DNA from: Membranipora membranacea
Taxonomy: Eukaryota; Bryozoa; Gymnolaemata; Cheilostomatida; Membraniporidae
DNA: 64,000 nt
Assembly: GCA_914767715.1 (NCBI GenBank)
Contig: OU612065.1
Location: 13,952,001-14,016,000, forward strand
Reading direction: 5' to 3'
Made by a program: the position numbers and the translations under genes. The stretch's first letter is position 1. Every line of letters starts with the position of its first letter. This document shows, one piece after another, positions 1 through 13,233 of the stretch. Below the pieces are notes generated by a model. That model was not told the DNA's origin. It was given only the letters and a program-made list of their open reading frames with translations, and did not search any database.

Positions 1-109
1 AATTGCTTGTATGACCTGAAACACCTAAGTTTAAAAACCATTGGCATGTTATGAATTCGGAGTTGTGACAATTTGAATTCAAACGTCTACTTTTTTTATG
101 ATCATACAG

Positions 110-3100
110 GTTACCAATGTCTTCACCTGGCCAGTATGTTCGGACACAGTAAGATTGTGGCATATCTAGTCGGTAAAGGGTATGATGTGGATACTCCAGA
201 CAGAAATGGAATGACTCCGCTCATGTGGGCCTGTTATAGAACCTCTAGGTAAATTAAATATCTTCATATTGTGTTAAATTGCTGGTGCGCTAAATTTGTT
301 GATTGCATCGACAATATGTCTAAAACTTCCTCAAACAAGACCAATTTTGTAACACAATGTTTTAGAATTGAGTTTTTGGGTCTTCTTTGTGACTAATATT
401 CTGTTACTACACAGCAAGACCACACCCGCTTCATTCAGTAAATTTTTTGTTTACACATCAAGCAAAGCACAACACTCTTATCTTTAGTCAATAGTCAGAA
501 TGTTTACACTGTCAATGAAGCTAACTGATGACTGACAGTTTAAATGACTCAACAATTTAAATAGGTTAGAGCTTTAGAATCCATCACAATGATAATTCTT
601 TCTCTTTCATTGCTGGCACTTTTCTTGCTAGAAAACTATATGGCACTGATGGCTACCAAGGGTTATGAAAAGAAAGTTCATAATAATATAATGTTTTATA
701 TGTTTATAAACAAAACACAAACAGTTGTACCAGTTGTAGATTGTGTACATTATCTCGTAGTCACAATTTGTCATAATTACAGTGATCTGTTAACTGAAAA
801 ATTCCCAATGACTGTATGACTATAATTTGATTTCAGTCAAGACCCGACCCGTCTGCTCATTACTCTTGGTTCTGATGTCAACAAAAAAGACCTTGTACAC
901 GGTCATACACCACTACACTGGGGCCTTCTCGTGGGTAACCACACGGCTCTCACACAGATCTGTAAGCAGAATGTCGATCTTAACGCCCTCAATCTAACTG
1001 TAAGTATTTTTTGTTGTATTGAAGGGCAGTCACAATTAGGGTTACAATCCGGTCCTAAGTAGCAGTTCATATCTTATACTAGAATAGAACAACACAGAGG
1101 ACTCTCCTGTTTACATTGAATTTCGACCAGTGCGCATTATTACTGCCATATCTGTCAGCTTCCATAAAGTGAAATATTACGAAGCATTGTATGAAGCTGA
1201 TGATACTTAGCACAGCTTAACTATCCTTCAAAATATTGCCTGGATTGGATACCCTGGTTTCAAAAAGGATGTGTATCATTATGTTGGTTTATCAGATTTC
1301 AGAATAATTTTTCTCGTTATCCTAATTTAACTGGCGAGAAAAGCAGGTCCAAAAGGTTAATGCAAATCATCCCTGACTTTGATGTAGCCTACTAAACCCT
1401 TGGATGCATTTCATATAAAAACAGTATGTTATAAACTTTTCAGGGACAATCTCCTCTTGATATAGCTAATCAAAAAAGAAACAAATGGCTCATTGACAAA
1501 CTGAAGCGAGTCAGACTAGAAAAAGGATTCGATAATCCTGGTGTCGTACAGAGAAAAACTACACGGAATCGGGTACGTAAGCAATAAGCTGGTTTGACAG
1601 CCTTTCTAATCAACATACCTTGCCAAGATTACTTGTATGAGACACAAGTATTATCATAACTTGAGTTTATTGTTCGTTCATTTTAAAGGAATATCATTAT
1701 TTCTTTTTCAGGAATTTAGACAAAACTATATGATCGCGTATCCATTTTTCTTGTTATGGGCCATTGGCTGGACATTTGAGATGGATTACTGGTGGTCTAA
1801 CTGGTTTACCAGAATTCTCTCACTGGTAGCTATCTATCTCTCGTGGAAATACTCGAAGATGTAAGTGTGGTAGCAGTTTGATGTTATCAAACATAATGTT
1901 ACTCTAGGATTGTACAATCAGGCTAAATAGATCACTCAGACATCAGTTAATACTAGGAGTTGTCCTATCTTTTTGCATGTAACCACAACTCTGTGTTACG
2001 TGGCGATCGTCGCACATGGAACTGACGGTAGCCACTGTGAAAGCAGTTTGAGGTCATTTGTTTTGTTCAGACAAACTCATTAACTCATGATGAAATTTAG
2101 CAAAAGTATTTCTGTAACATGTTCTCCTCGCTGTTTGCAGGTACTTTTTTGATGAGCGACTTGGAATTACTATTCCATTCGGACTGTACATGGCAACAAA
2201 AACTTGGATGTACTTCACTTGGTTTTTCTATTGTATGCCCTACATAGAAAGTTTTGTTCTGCATGCTGCGTTCTTGTTGAATACTGCACTCCTCACCTAT
2301 CATTTCTACATGGCCGTAAGAATGGATCCAGGTTTCCTTAAACCTTCTAGAGAACAACAGTTAAAGGTACACAATATTTTGATGATATATCTTATTAATA
2401 TGTAAAACGAAAATTATTTATGTTTCAAGTAGAGAGTATGTACTCTGAATCATTATATCCCAATCCCCTTTCTGTTGCTGATAACCAAATCATATCATCT
2501 GGACCTATGTAGCTGTATATGGTGAGTGGCAAAGTATCTCTATATATGTTGCTACATCTAGGGTCTATTTCAAACATTTTGAAATTTGTGTGTAATTTAT
2601 TTTACAGACTATCATAGAATTTACTGAAAACGAAAGTTACCCCATAGATCAGTTCTGCAGTACATGCTTGATAAGAAAGCCTATGAGGTCGAAACACTGC
2701 TCTACATGTGACAGATGTGTGTCCAAATTTGATCATCATTGTCCTTGGATATTCAACTGTGTTGGTGAGTAATTATCGGCTCTCTCAGTAAATGCTACAC
2801 AGTATGATAAATGTCAAAGCAGTTGGTAAATGACTAAGTGCCTCTCCTGTTGGCAGCTCGCCGCTTTTGCATTGTTTCGATGTCTAGTTTTGCCATTTTA
2901 ACATAGGTATGGTCACTATCAAAAGTGTCTTCAAAGATTTCCAGCGCATCCCTGACATACTGAATACCTCTTTCATCGTCGTTCTGAGATATCTCATCAT
3001 ATAGTACACCCCTTCTCTGTTTAACATGAGCCACTGATGATACCACAACGTTCTCTCCATAGAAAGCAGATATCATGTCACAACTTCTCCTGTAGTAATC

Positions 3101-6100
3101 TCTCGCCTCTTTTATTGCATTCCTTTGTTTGTAGACATCTCCCAAAACCATCATACAGTTGATAATGTTTAGGTCAATATTAACAATGAGGTGGAGGCGT
3201 TCTGATGGTTTCTTGTCGGATAAGTCTATGTATGGTGTTTCACTACTTGCATATTTTTCTGCGCCTGTTGATGCTGTATGATGTGAAATCTGGATTGATT
3301 TTACTAAGTGGGTCTCTGCCAAGGAATTGCTTCTCGGGTTAAAGCTGTGCAACCAGCCTATAGTGTAATGATCCTCAGCCGAAAATGGTGTTAGCCCTTT
3401 TATGAGATTCTCCGCAATGTTGTTATGGCCACCCATCTTAACTGCAGACTTCACATGACATTCTGCTATGAAAAACTTACAGGGACTATAACGTTCTTTA
3501 TACATATACTCGTAGAATCTCAATGCACCCGGGTAATTGGAACATCGCAAAAGAAGATCTGCCACCACAGAAAGCACTGTTTTGATATAGTCTCTTTTCG
3601 TTATGGGTGCTTCCTCACAGTCGTTATTTGATATCTGTTTGATGACATCACCGGGTGTTATGTGAAGATCTGGGAAAGTGTGAAGTAACTTGAGATAGGC
3701 CTCTTTGTGTCGACCGGTGAAGTGTTGTATCTGTATAACTTCTGTCCAGTGGCTCTCCCTAGCCGTAAAGCTCTTCAATTCCTTTAGGGCCACATCTGCA
3801 TCTGATGTAGAAATCCTACGCTTTAGAGGGACCATGTGCATGCAGATGTTCGAGAAGAGTCTATGTGGAATGTACCATCGTCTGTAAGAACTCCTCGGTT
3901 CTAGCTTTTTGCGTTTCATGTTCAGAGAAAAGTTATCCAAATCTTTCTGAGGGGCTACAGAAACCCTGTCATCTTGAGAATCATGGAACAGATATGCAGA
4001 CAATCGAATGTAGCAAGCACTTGCCAGCAAAAACTCTAAGCAACTCTTGGTAGACTTCGAGATGTGACTTTTCTGCCAAAGAAGCTTTACTGTTTCCCAG
4101 GATGTTTTCCCAGCAACGCCGTGTATGACAGCTAGATCCATGGTCAATATTGAAGGAAATCGATAAAGCTGTTTTTTAACATCCATCGTATAACCACTCC
4201 ATTTCAGATTAGCATCCATATTGAAGTTGAACTTTGAAATATCAGCAAGAAGCATACGACAGTTTGCTTCCTTACGTTTTTCATTTCGTCGCTCTTTTCC
4301 CATCTTAACTCTAATATCATCTAGTTTAATCTTTGACCCGTGTGAGAAGATACATTGTTGATAAGTCAGCATAGATGTGATGTCTCCTTTTTCTGCGTGT
4401 TTGATATCAGGGTTTTCTAGCTCAAACTTGTATCGAGTCAGCAAATCTTCTGGTGTTAGTAGGAAGGTGTTTTTTGCACCATATCCGTTCCCTGTCGGTA
4501 TGTTCCCCGCCTCTTTCTTCAAACCATCAATTTTTATTCCGCTTTTCGACATGTCGTCAAACCATCCTCTTAGCTCTGCTATATCCATGTTACCAAGTCT
4601 TGTTTCTTGGAGATTTCCAATGACAAAGTAGCTGGTCATGGCAAGGCGCTCAAAGTACTGCTCTGTAGCCTGGGTTCTCTTTTCAACCAAAAACATGTAT
4701 TCAAGATCAGAGTATGGAGTTGCGTCACCCCTGGCTAGGGATCCAATGGCTACTACGATGAAATCACAAGGTGGCTTTGGTGTTATCATCAGTACGCTTT
4801 GTTGAAAAATCTCATGGATAAACTCGAGCATTCTATTAGTGCAGGCCAATGTTATATCCTTCACACAGCCAATGAACTTCGACCTGGCATCTTCTGTTTG
4901 GTGATTGCAGGATGTGGTGTCCATACCCATCATATACTTTTCAGCTTTGCTCAACTGTGACCGAACGGTGTCACGGATTTTTCCCAGTTGCCTCAGTAAT
5001 CCTTTGGATACATCCAAGCTTTGTTTATAGGTACATGTGCTTTGTCGAGCTTTACCTGGACCCCAGAAATCCTTTTGTAGACCAAAAGCTGACTCAATGG
5101 CGTCTGTCCTCAGGTCTGGATCTCTAACTGCCACAGCGTTGAAGAGAGTGTGTGCCTGTGAAGTTGGAAACAGATGTCCAATAATTCTTGTTACAAGCCT
5201 GCACACTATAGTGCTACACAGATGGATGGTGTACATTGAAATTAATGAAGTTTGTAGAAAAGCTGCTGAAGATTAATTTCCTAAGCTATCTTTACGCTAC
5301 CATGAAAGATATTAGCACAACAGCCAAAACCTTAATCAGACTGAAATAATGTTACGTTGTGACAAGTCATGTGACCTGCAGGGAGCCATCAAAACAAGCA
5401 AATTAACAAAATCGAGAGGAGCTTTTTTTTATCTGGCTATATCTCAGGAAGTTATGTGCATCAATCCTCAAAACTTTACAATATGTAATTTGAGACATTG
5501 ATGGATATAATGTGAAAGTAAGAAGGTCATTGACCAATTAGCCCAGAAGTTATGAGTGAAAAACCATGCAGAGAAGCATGATGGTTCTACGGTAATCCCG
5601 AGGCATCAGAGCAAAGAAGAAATTTTAAAGGAATTTGGGCTTAAATTGGTTAGCTGGGTTGTCATGCCATGCTCAACCCTTAGGTAAACAAAACAATATA
5701 TCGCTCTTCGTCCCTAGTTGTTCAGAATCTTTACCCAAAGCAAGCTATTATGCACAGAAAAGAGTTGATACTTATCCTCCCTCACACAATGATGTTAGAT
5801 TCCGATACTTCACCTGCAAGCAATGTCTCCAATCCTGTGATTCCTGATATTTGTATTCATAGACTTTAGCCAGTTTATTGAGGTGTTGAGTTTGAACTAG
5901 CAGATCATGTTTTCCTTGCCTTGCAGTGAAGTAGGCTTTCTTCATCTCTTCTATCTTGAATAGTCTTCCTCCCTCTGCCATGTCTGATCTGTTTGAGAAG
6001 AATCAGGCTTGGATAGCATAAAAATATCATATGCCTTTTTACCTTATCCCTAACTACAGGAACCCACAGGCTTGGTAGTGTACAGATATATCCCGATATT

Positions 6101-7836
6101 TTGGTTATATTATGTTTATATATACAAACGTTTCATAAGGCATATTTGGTTAGGCCTACATATAATCCATAGAGTAAATACTGCCAAAGATGTCTAACTC
6201 AATAATAGTTTATGTACAGAAGATATTGCAATGTTGAATGAGAGGGTGGATTCATAGATCAGTACAGATGATCATATAAGTCACTCGCTTGAACAGTGTC
6301 AGGAAGTATGACAAGCTCGCAATGAAAAGTTGGAGATACTTTGGGGGTTGAAGCTGTGTACTGACCTGCTAATAATTACTGTTGCCCTTAGGTTAGATAT
6401 GCCACTGGCATCCACATTTTCCAAGTCTTTGTGTGTGGCATTGTGTTTCCATTTAATGGTGGAATTGGAATCTATGCAAAAACATGTACAATTAATATGA
6501 TCAATTTTATTTTGTAGGTGAGACCAACACTAAACACTTTGTCTTGTATTTGACCTATCTAATCGGAATGATATTATGGTGCGCATATGGCTGCATCATG
6601 TGTAAGTACTTATTCACATGATGCTATACTCCGTCACTGTATCACAGAGCATCTCGTAATTTATAATGCCATGAGTGCTCATGGAATAAAATCCTCATTT
6701 CTTTATAATCATACCAGTATTATAGTTCAAGGGAGAAAACCCAGTAGACATTTTCTCAAAAAATGGTTCAATAGCAAGCGCACTACCAATCGCGCCATCA
6801 CTCCTTTTGGGGATGGTGAGGTGGCAGTGCGATTGCTATTCACTGCCAGGCAATTGGTGCCAAAGAAGTTGTTGGTTGCTGTCCCACTGGGGAAGCTTTC
6901 AAAGGTTGATTGTTTCTGCCCCCTCTCGGGTGTAACTTCATGAACATTTTCTCAAATATGTTTCAATGATATTCACAGATTACATTAAAATTTTTAGTCT
7001 GGAGACACGGCTGCCCTGTGTCGGAAGAAGACGGATACCTCACTATGCTTAAAGATAGGATATCATGCAGCCCTTGGGTCACATATATATTTATGCACTG
7101 TTGTGTCCATCTTATGTTTGTCGGGACTCTACTAGGAAACATGCTCTATCAGGTAATAATGAGTACTGATGACAGTTCACCACCAACTCAACTGTTGGTG
7201 TAACTATACATGGAATTATTGCAGTGGACAATTTAAAAATAGGCAATTATGATGAGACAGGGTATGCTGTATGATATTTCAAGGAGTTTGGGACAACATA
7301 AAATAACCCCTAAAATGATAAGGTTTGGAGTTCAACAACTGCTACTTTTTGTAAGTCTATTTTTTCTCCTTTTCGTCTTCTATAGGTGGCATATTTAGGA
7401 GTTACTACCAATGAGCGGATTAATCTTTTCAGATACAAGCACTTCAAGAAAGATGGCAAATACAACAATCCCTTCCAGTGAGTATATCGAAACTAGCAAA
7501 AAGCCATGTTCCGATGCATTTCAGTCTTAGTACAAATGTTTTTGAGCAACTTGTGGTTAAATTTGATCACAATTCTTCTTTGTAATGACCAACCTATGTC
7601 CCACTGATACATCTAGACCAGATTCCAATTATTTTATACTTTATGCAGTGGCAGATAGCACTCGGTTTCTTTTGAGTTAACTTCTAGGCATTTATCGTGT
7701 ATGAATATTTTTTAGTCAAGGGATGGTTCAGAATTGTGTCAACGAATTGGAATGTGGATGTGGGGGGCTCTGCCGACCCGCACATATTGACTGGAGCTCA
7801 TACTATAAACAGCCTGATGAACATGAAACTGTGTGA
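110..7836 (+). CDS. ZDHHC17: ZDHHC17/HIP14-like ankyrin-repeat palmitoyl S-acyltransferase (5' part outside window)
   Basis: This integral membrane enzyme transfers palmitate to protein cysteines, typically at the Golgi or on vesicles. I read ten exons, about 110-248, 837-999, 1444-1572, 1712-1860, 2151-2366, 2608-2764, 6528-6601, 6998-7152, 7386-7477 and 7716-7836, with GT-AG borders and compatible phases. The first two encode ankyrin repeats ([39 protein letters not shown]). Aromatic transmembrane segments follow, then the cysteine-rich zinc-binding domain ([20 protein letters not shown]) and the catalytic [12 protein letters not shown], then two more membrane segments and a tail with [16 protein letters not shown]. 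Having DHHC rather than DQHC favours ZDHHC17 over ZDHHC13. The 5' exons with more ankyrin repeats lie outside the window. The 3.76-kb intron between the DHHC exon and the next exon hosts an antisense gene. The stop is TGA at 7834-7836. Confidence 0.93.
2834..5981 (-). CDS. DUF294-type nucleotidyltransferase with C-terminal TPR region, nested in a ZDHHC17 intron
   Basis: One long exon (2834 to about 5265) encodes 800 residues from the Met at 5236. Residues 155-185 contain [20 protein letters not shown]. This fits the polymerase-beta-type nucleotidyltransferase signature, GS followed by D-x-E (Asp177, Glu179), in the form found in DUF294 and the N-terminal domain of PII-uridylyltransferase. A helical region follows ([19 protein letters not shown], about 258-276). 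TPR-like helices sit near the C-terminus ([18 protein letters not shown], about 698-715, and [15 protein letters not shown], about 770-784). The reading frame is open upstream of Met5236 to a TCTTCAG/CAG acceptor near 5265. A second ORF at 5786-5981 ([20 protein letters not shown]...) has a GTGAGG donor in matching phase and may be the true first exon. The substrate is unknown; the family transfers nucleotides to proteins or small molecules. The gene is antisense to its host intron. Confidence 0.82.
6750..6970. repeat. Imperfect hairpin flanked by short direct repeats (ZDHHC17 intron)
   Basis: Positions 6770-6840 fold into an imperfect stem of about 33 bp with a TTTT loop: AATAGCAAGCGCACTACC on one side pairs with GGCAGTGCGATTGCTATT on the other, with several mismatches. 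Similar 25-bp stretches (CATTTTCTCAAA...TTCAAT) lie at about 6749-6772 and 6944-6967. This could be a small foldback element or an exapted hairpin. It ends just before the exon at 6998. Confidence 0.5.
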
Positions 7837-8241
7837 AACCTTAGAATCAAAGTTGTGATGCTCTCTAGAATATCCTGTGATCATTTTTACCCTTCCTTGC
7901 TCTGCTGCATTACTTTGCCAATAAATTGTCCATCTCCTCTTGCAGAAATAATCAGTATAAAAACTCATGTTTTGTTTTCTCTAAATGTACCCCCCTTTTT
8001 TTGCCATGAACACGCCTTCAGCTCAAATCATTATCAAATTATCGGTGATTTTTTTTATATCACAAATTAGCGTGTTTTTCATCTGCAGAAATAGCATTCC
8101 TGATATTGTTATTTATTTCTGAATTTTACTTTGTGGGTTTGATATCAATAATATAAAAATAAAACTTAGTAGTGGTAGCAATAAATAAAGTTGTTTAAGA
8201 TATTCATATAATACAATTAACATATATTGTCATCATATCAA
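7837..8241. terminator. Convergent 3' ends of ZDHHC17 and PRIM2 with overlapping poly(A) signals
   Basis: This 405-bp AT-rich gap separates the ZDHHC17 stop from the PRIM2 stop. Plus-strand AATAAA motifs occur at 8158-8163, 8180-8185 and 8184-8189. On the minus strand AAATAAATAA lies at 8109-8118. If these signals are used, the two 3' UTRs overlap by roughly 50-100 bp. No other gene is seen here. Confidence 0.5.
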
Positions 8242-11200
8242 TTACTCCATGTCCTCATCAAAGTCAGTAGCTAAAATATCAATATTTTCTTTGTCTGCTA
8301 CGGGTTCAGACTTAATACTAGGCTGCTGTGATGATGATTTGTGATCTACAAATATGCAATCAAGTTTGATTAATAAAAGCATTAGAAAACGGGAACGATA
8401 TCGAAAAAACAAATGCAGCTTGAAGTTATATCTGGTGTGATGTGTATATGACTGAATCTCATTCTAAATCATGTTGTGAATTATCCTCTATGTCTAAAAT
8501 CTGAGATTAAACCATCCTCCATAATCTATGATCCTTCTTTTTCACTTTATGGTCATAATAACACAGTACTGGGACTTACTGTTCTGTTCAGTTGTTTCTC
8601 GGTCATCTCCATTGAGGATAGCTTGACTTTCAGCGAAGTACTGGTTGGGATGCTGTAGACCTCCCTGCAGACTAGTACCAGAATGGGTGGCTTTGAACAA
8701 TGACATACATGATATCTGGTAATGGCCTTGCTTCTTCAAAGCTAAGATCTGAAAATGGGAGAAACCAGGTTAAGGATTTAGATGATAAGAAATGTACTTG
8801 CTTTCAAAACAAAAGCTGCGATTGCATTGGGCTTATAATGGTGATGACTTGTACTTCACTTGTACACTATTATATGGCATGATTGCATAAATGAACAAAT
8901 AACTAACTGGTCAACTGTTCTGATCAAGGAGTTGTAGACTCCTTGTTCTGATCAATGAACTTGTTCAGAGCTAATCACAATACCTCTTCCATGGCATCAG
9001 CTGATATTTTTCTCTTCTCTAACATCTGTCTCAGTGAGAACTCATCATTATGTTTATAAGGGCATCCTATAAAAATAAAGAAACAACCTTGGAGAAACGG
9101 AGGTTTTTTGCTCAATATTCAAATAATAGAATTTTCTGTATAAAATGGCACGACTATCCAACGCAAATAAGTGCCTTGCTACATTTTTTTTACGGAACAA
9201 AACAAACCGTAAAATCAACATCTTACAATCTCAAGCATGATGACTAGTTTTATTGTCCAGCCTCAATTTAAGAATTTATTCAGAATTCAGCAAAAATATA
9301 TTGACTCCGTGGGTTTGGCGTCCAAGACTAGCATTTTCATACAATATGGCTACCAAACTAGGTCTTCAGGCCTGCAACATGGTTCCTGATGTTAAACAAT
9401 GCTTTTACTGTAATAACGCACACACAACTTATATAACAGCACACAAAAAGTTTCATGCGAACAAGGGGACTTTTACTTGCTAGCCAATTACCATCTGAAC
9501 ACACAGATTAATGTGATGTGGAGAATTGAAAAATAGGAAAACACGTCATATAAGACCTACCGTGACATTCATCACCCTTCGGCTCGACTCTGGTGATGAT
9601 TTTCATACAGCTGAATGGAGTATAATCTGTTCTTTTACCTTCTTTACCATAAGAGTGCCGCACATTGTATGAGTAGTTCTTGTCAAACTGTAAAAAAAAA
9701 GAGAAAAATCATAAATACGTTAATGCCTTCTTATTGCTTCTTTTATTCTTTGTTGTTTTCACATGGTCTTATTTGCTCCATGCATTGATCGGTGGTTAAT
9801 AAAGTTGATAATATATATTCAGATATATGATTGTAGCCATACAACCAATATTTATTAAATTTTTAGTCATTGGTTGGCAATGAGTTGTTAATTTTTTCAC
9901 AAAATCTCTTGGGTGACAAGCAACATAAGATCATTTATATTTTTGCTATTACTATTGTATACCTTGTAGTACTTTTGTATTATCTTGTATACTATTTTAT
10001 CCATCACATTTCTTCTATATTACCTTGTCTGTCTCCATGCCACCTTTGCAGAACTGTGTTCTCCAGTATTTCAGCGCATCATCCATGGCTAATCCTATTC
10101 CCTTGAGGAAAAGTCCATACTGCATACGGCCTTCATGCTTAGCGTGATGCTTACTTTTTACATGGTTGTGTATCATTGACATACACAGTGGGTATGAATG
10201 TAAACTCAACTGTAAAAATATATATACAAAATTCAGAGGAATTTTACACATAGCCATAACCTGCATCGTACATTAGGCACATCATTTAAATCAACCAATG
10301 TCAATTCTTAGCCCTGATCTTTAATCAATCTATAAATTACTGTCTGTAGCAGGCATTGTAACCAGTTATGATCAGTTTTTCAAAATATTTTACCTCATCA
10401 AGCATAGCGGCAGTAATTTTCTCTCCTGTAGGTTTAGCAGTATAACTATTACCGAGATCTCCTCCGCTAAGAGCCTGAAGCTGCTTCATCACCCTATTCT
10501 CTTCCTCCAACCCTGGCAGGTGTTTACATGCTATCTATACAAAAAAAATATACACAATACTCAATAAACTGTTTATGGCAGTCAAATGCTATGCAGAATA
10601 TACCTGAGGGTTTTATAAAAACTAGCTGTAACTTCCAAAAGTTTATCAACAGAAGTTCCCACCTCAACCTTGCTAGTTTATACATTCAATTCATGAATCT
10701 AAAATCAGCATCAGCTTTATGTAACATATTCTTTCACTGTCATGATAGGATTCTAGACTGAGGGCAAAATTCACTTTGGTTCTGAAGTGATTCATAATCC
10801 CACTATGTATAGAAGATAGTTTGAACATGAACTGGCTCAGGTGGTGAACTTTTAACCTTAAACAATCATGTGGTTAACTTACTGCTAGCTGCTCTTTCAA
10901 ATGCATTTTATATTTGTTAAGCACAAATGACTGTAGCTCTGTAGCCGGTAAATAAGCGAATCCTTCTGAGAGATAAACTTTTCTCATTGCCACCAACTGT
11001 ATCACTTCTTCGAAATCAACCTGAAGCAGATAATAAAGGAAGCTTGAGGTGAGGTATACAATAGGCAACAAAGCATGACAGATTCATACGAACTGATAGT
11101 ACAATCAAAAAAGATAATTGTGGCCTTCATGTATACATTGTGAGCTAGTCTAAGGAGAACCTATTTGGAATCAACAAAACACGAGTGCAGTAAACCCCTA

Positions 11201-12838
11201 GAATCAGCCTAGATTGAGTTTGCTGAATATGCCTATACTTTGAGTCGCACTTGTTCTACAGGTCAGCCAGCCTGAGGGGAGCAACTCCAAACTCGGGGAA
11301 TTTGGATAAAAAATTATATCTATGATAAGCCAAGAACAGAATAATTTCAAGCTATCATACATACCTTGTAATAAACAGGCAAGTTAATACCACCAGTCTG
11401 ACATCCTTGTAGGTCATTCCATATATTTCTTATTTCATCTTTCGGTACCTTACAATGAAAATCAAAAATAATAATTTTTGGATAACTCTTTTAAGGATAC
11501 TAGAATTGGACAAGTTAAAAGAAAGTGTAAACTCGCATGTGTCATACAAACTAATGTTGAACTCTGACCTGGTTAGATCTCAGCTCATTTTCTTCCAGCA
11601 ACGTATTCAGAAGTTTAGAATTCCAGTGCATTCTAAGTTTCATCAGCTCTGTTTCTTGTGTAACAAACCACTGTCGTTTTCCTTCACTGTACATCAACAT
11701 AAGAATAAAAATATGTCCACATAATTTATCTGCCAACAGTACAGCCTACCCTACTGTAAATAATGTTACTCAAACACAAATGGCCATTTTGTTTTTTTCT
11801 AAACAAGTTTGTTTCCCTTGGAATCACTTTGAGTAATACCAACAGATACAGAGCAAATAAATAAGATGTGGTAATATAAATATATATATAAGGTCAACAT
11901 AGCAACATTATGATTGTTAACCAGATTCAATATACAGGTATCAGCTCCTTTTAACTATAAAAAAATACAACACCAAGCAAAAAGGCAATTTTGATCAAAT
12001 GCAATGAAAATCCGAACTCCTATAAAAACCAAATATAGCATACAATGTCACTAACAAGATGGCGTATTACTCACGATTTAGCGTAGGCTAGTCTGAGAAT
12101 GTGGTGTGATACTAAATCCTTCATTTCTTCTTCTTCCCGGGGTGCTGAAAGTGACTAAAATATAAAATTAGGCCTGTAATGATTATGGCATGGGTCATCT
12201 ATTCTCATTACAGCTGAGAAAAACCTTTTGTAACCAAGCAAGAAAGTGTCTGCGTGTTAAGAAAAAACAGTTGAATTGAGGGAGCAGGTGCTGTGCTACT
12301 TACAGATAGAAAGTTCCATCCGAGCTCATTGAATTGATCCTTCATGTCCTTGGCATACTCTTCAAAATTCTTTCCTTTTAATACAGTACTCAGCTCGATG
12401 GCTTTTAGAACTAAAAATTGATGGAATCGATTGAACAAAATGAACACATGATGGGCATAATTGCAGGAGAATGGCTAAGACTGTTGAGGCATCCCCAGTC
12501 AACCCTATGAACACAATGTTTTCTTACTGCTTTTGAAGTGAGCAGGGCAAACATTTGCAACACAACATCGTTTGTATCCGCATATGTATACTTGACAGCA
12601 ACAGGTAGACCATAAGAGGTCAAAAGCTGGGCTTCACCGGAACCTCATCATTTGAAAAAATACCATGAAAACGAGCATGAGCTCACCTTTCAATCTTTCA
12701 ATAGCGTAAGCTTCAAACTGTTGTAATGTGATAGAGCCTGATGGTGGCTTCTTGTAAAAGCACTGATGACCGTACACATCTTTCTCATCCAGCTTTCTCC
12801 GGATATTAGCTTTATGACCTCCATTAACACTGCGATCA
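8242..12838 (-). CDS. PRIM2: DNA primase large subunit (PRIM2), 5' end uncertain
   Basis: PRIM2 is the regulatory subunit of DNA polymerase alpha-primase and positions the primer-template through a C-terminal 4Fe-4S domain. Exons in gene order are about 12687-12838, 12304-12410, 12075-12154, 11569-11687, 11365-11448, 10883-11020, 10394-10534, 10024-10209, 9561-9687, 8984-9066, about 8582-8752 and 8242-8345. Diagnostic stretches include [62 protein letters not shown] and [17 protein letters not shown]. All four expected cluster cysteines are present (PLCMSM, PFSCMK, CHGCPYKH, QISCMS). The tail is acidic (FDEDME). The first exon is unsettled: a Met at 12876 would open the frame, but TTTGTAG just before 12838 looks like an acceptor, so a short upstream exon is more likely. 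Confidence 0.93.
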
Positions 12839-13233
12839 CTACAAAGCAGAGAAAAGAAAATAGTGAGCTTGGCCAACTACACGCACGATGGACACAGATG
12901 ATTTGTTCAAAAGTCCTTGTTCCCCATGAATGAATTGAATGCATGCCAACTCAAACCAGAAGGGATATAGACAACATTTGTTTGATAGAAAACAAACAAA
13001 GGGCGTTACATAAGAGCCACTGCTTCAGCTTGATAACAAATCAGAACATTGATTTAATTACATATTCATATATATAGCTAATGTCATTGCAATGGTATTA
13101 TAGATTTTTACACCATACGTAGGCCTATCTTTTCTACCACCTCCTCACCACCACTATAACTATGACTATTATTTTATTATTTATAGATAGAGAGAGGGAC
13201 TGGAGAGGTGGATGGCAAAGTAAGTAAACACAG

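Noticed and set aside
12411-12623. Minus-strand ORF with [20 protein letters not shown], considered as a PRIM2 exon
   Set aside because: The exon ending ERLK-G joins in phase directly to the one at 12304-12410 ([10 protein letters not shown]), matching the family without it. Including this ORF breaks the phase.
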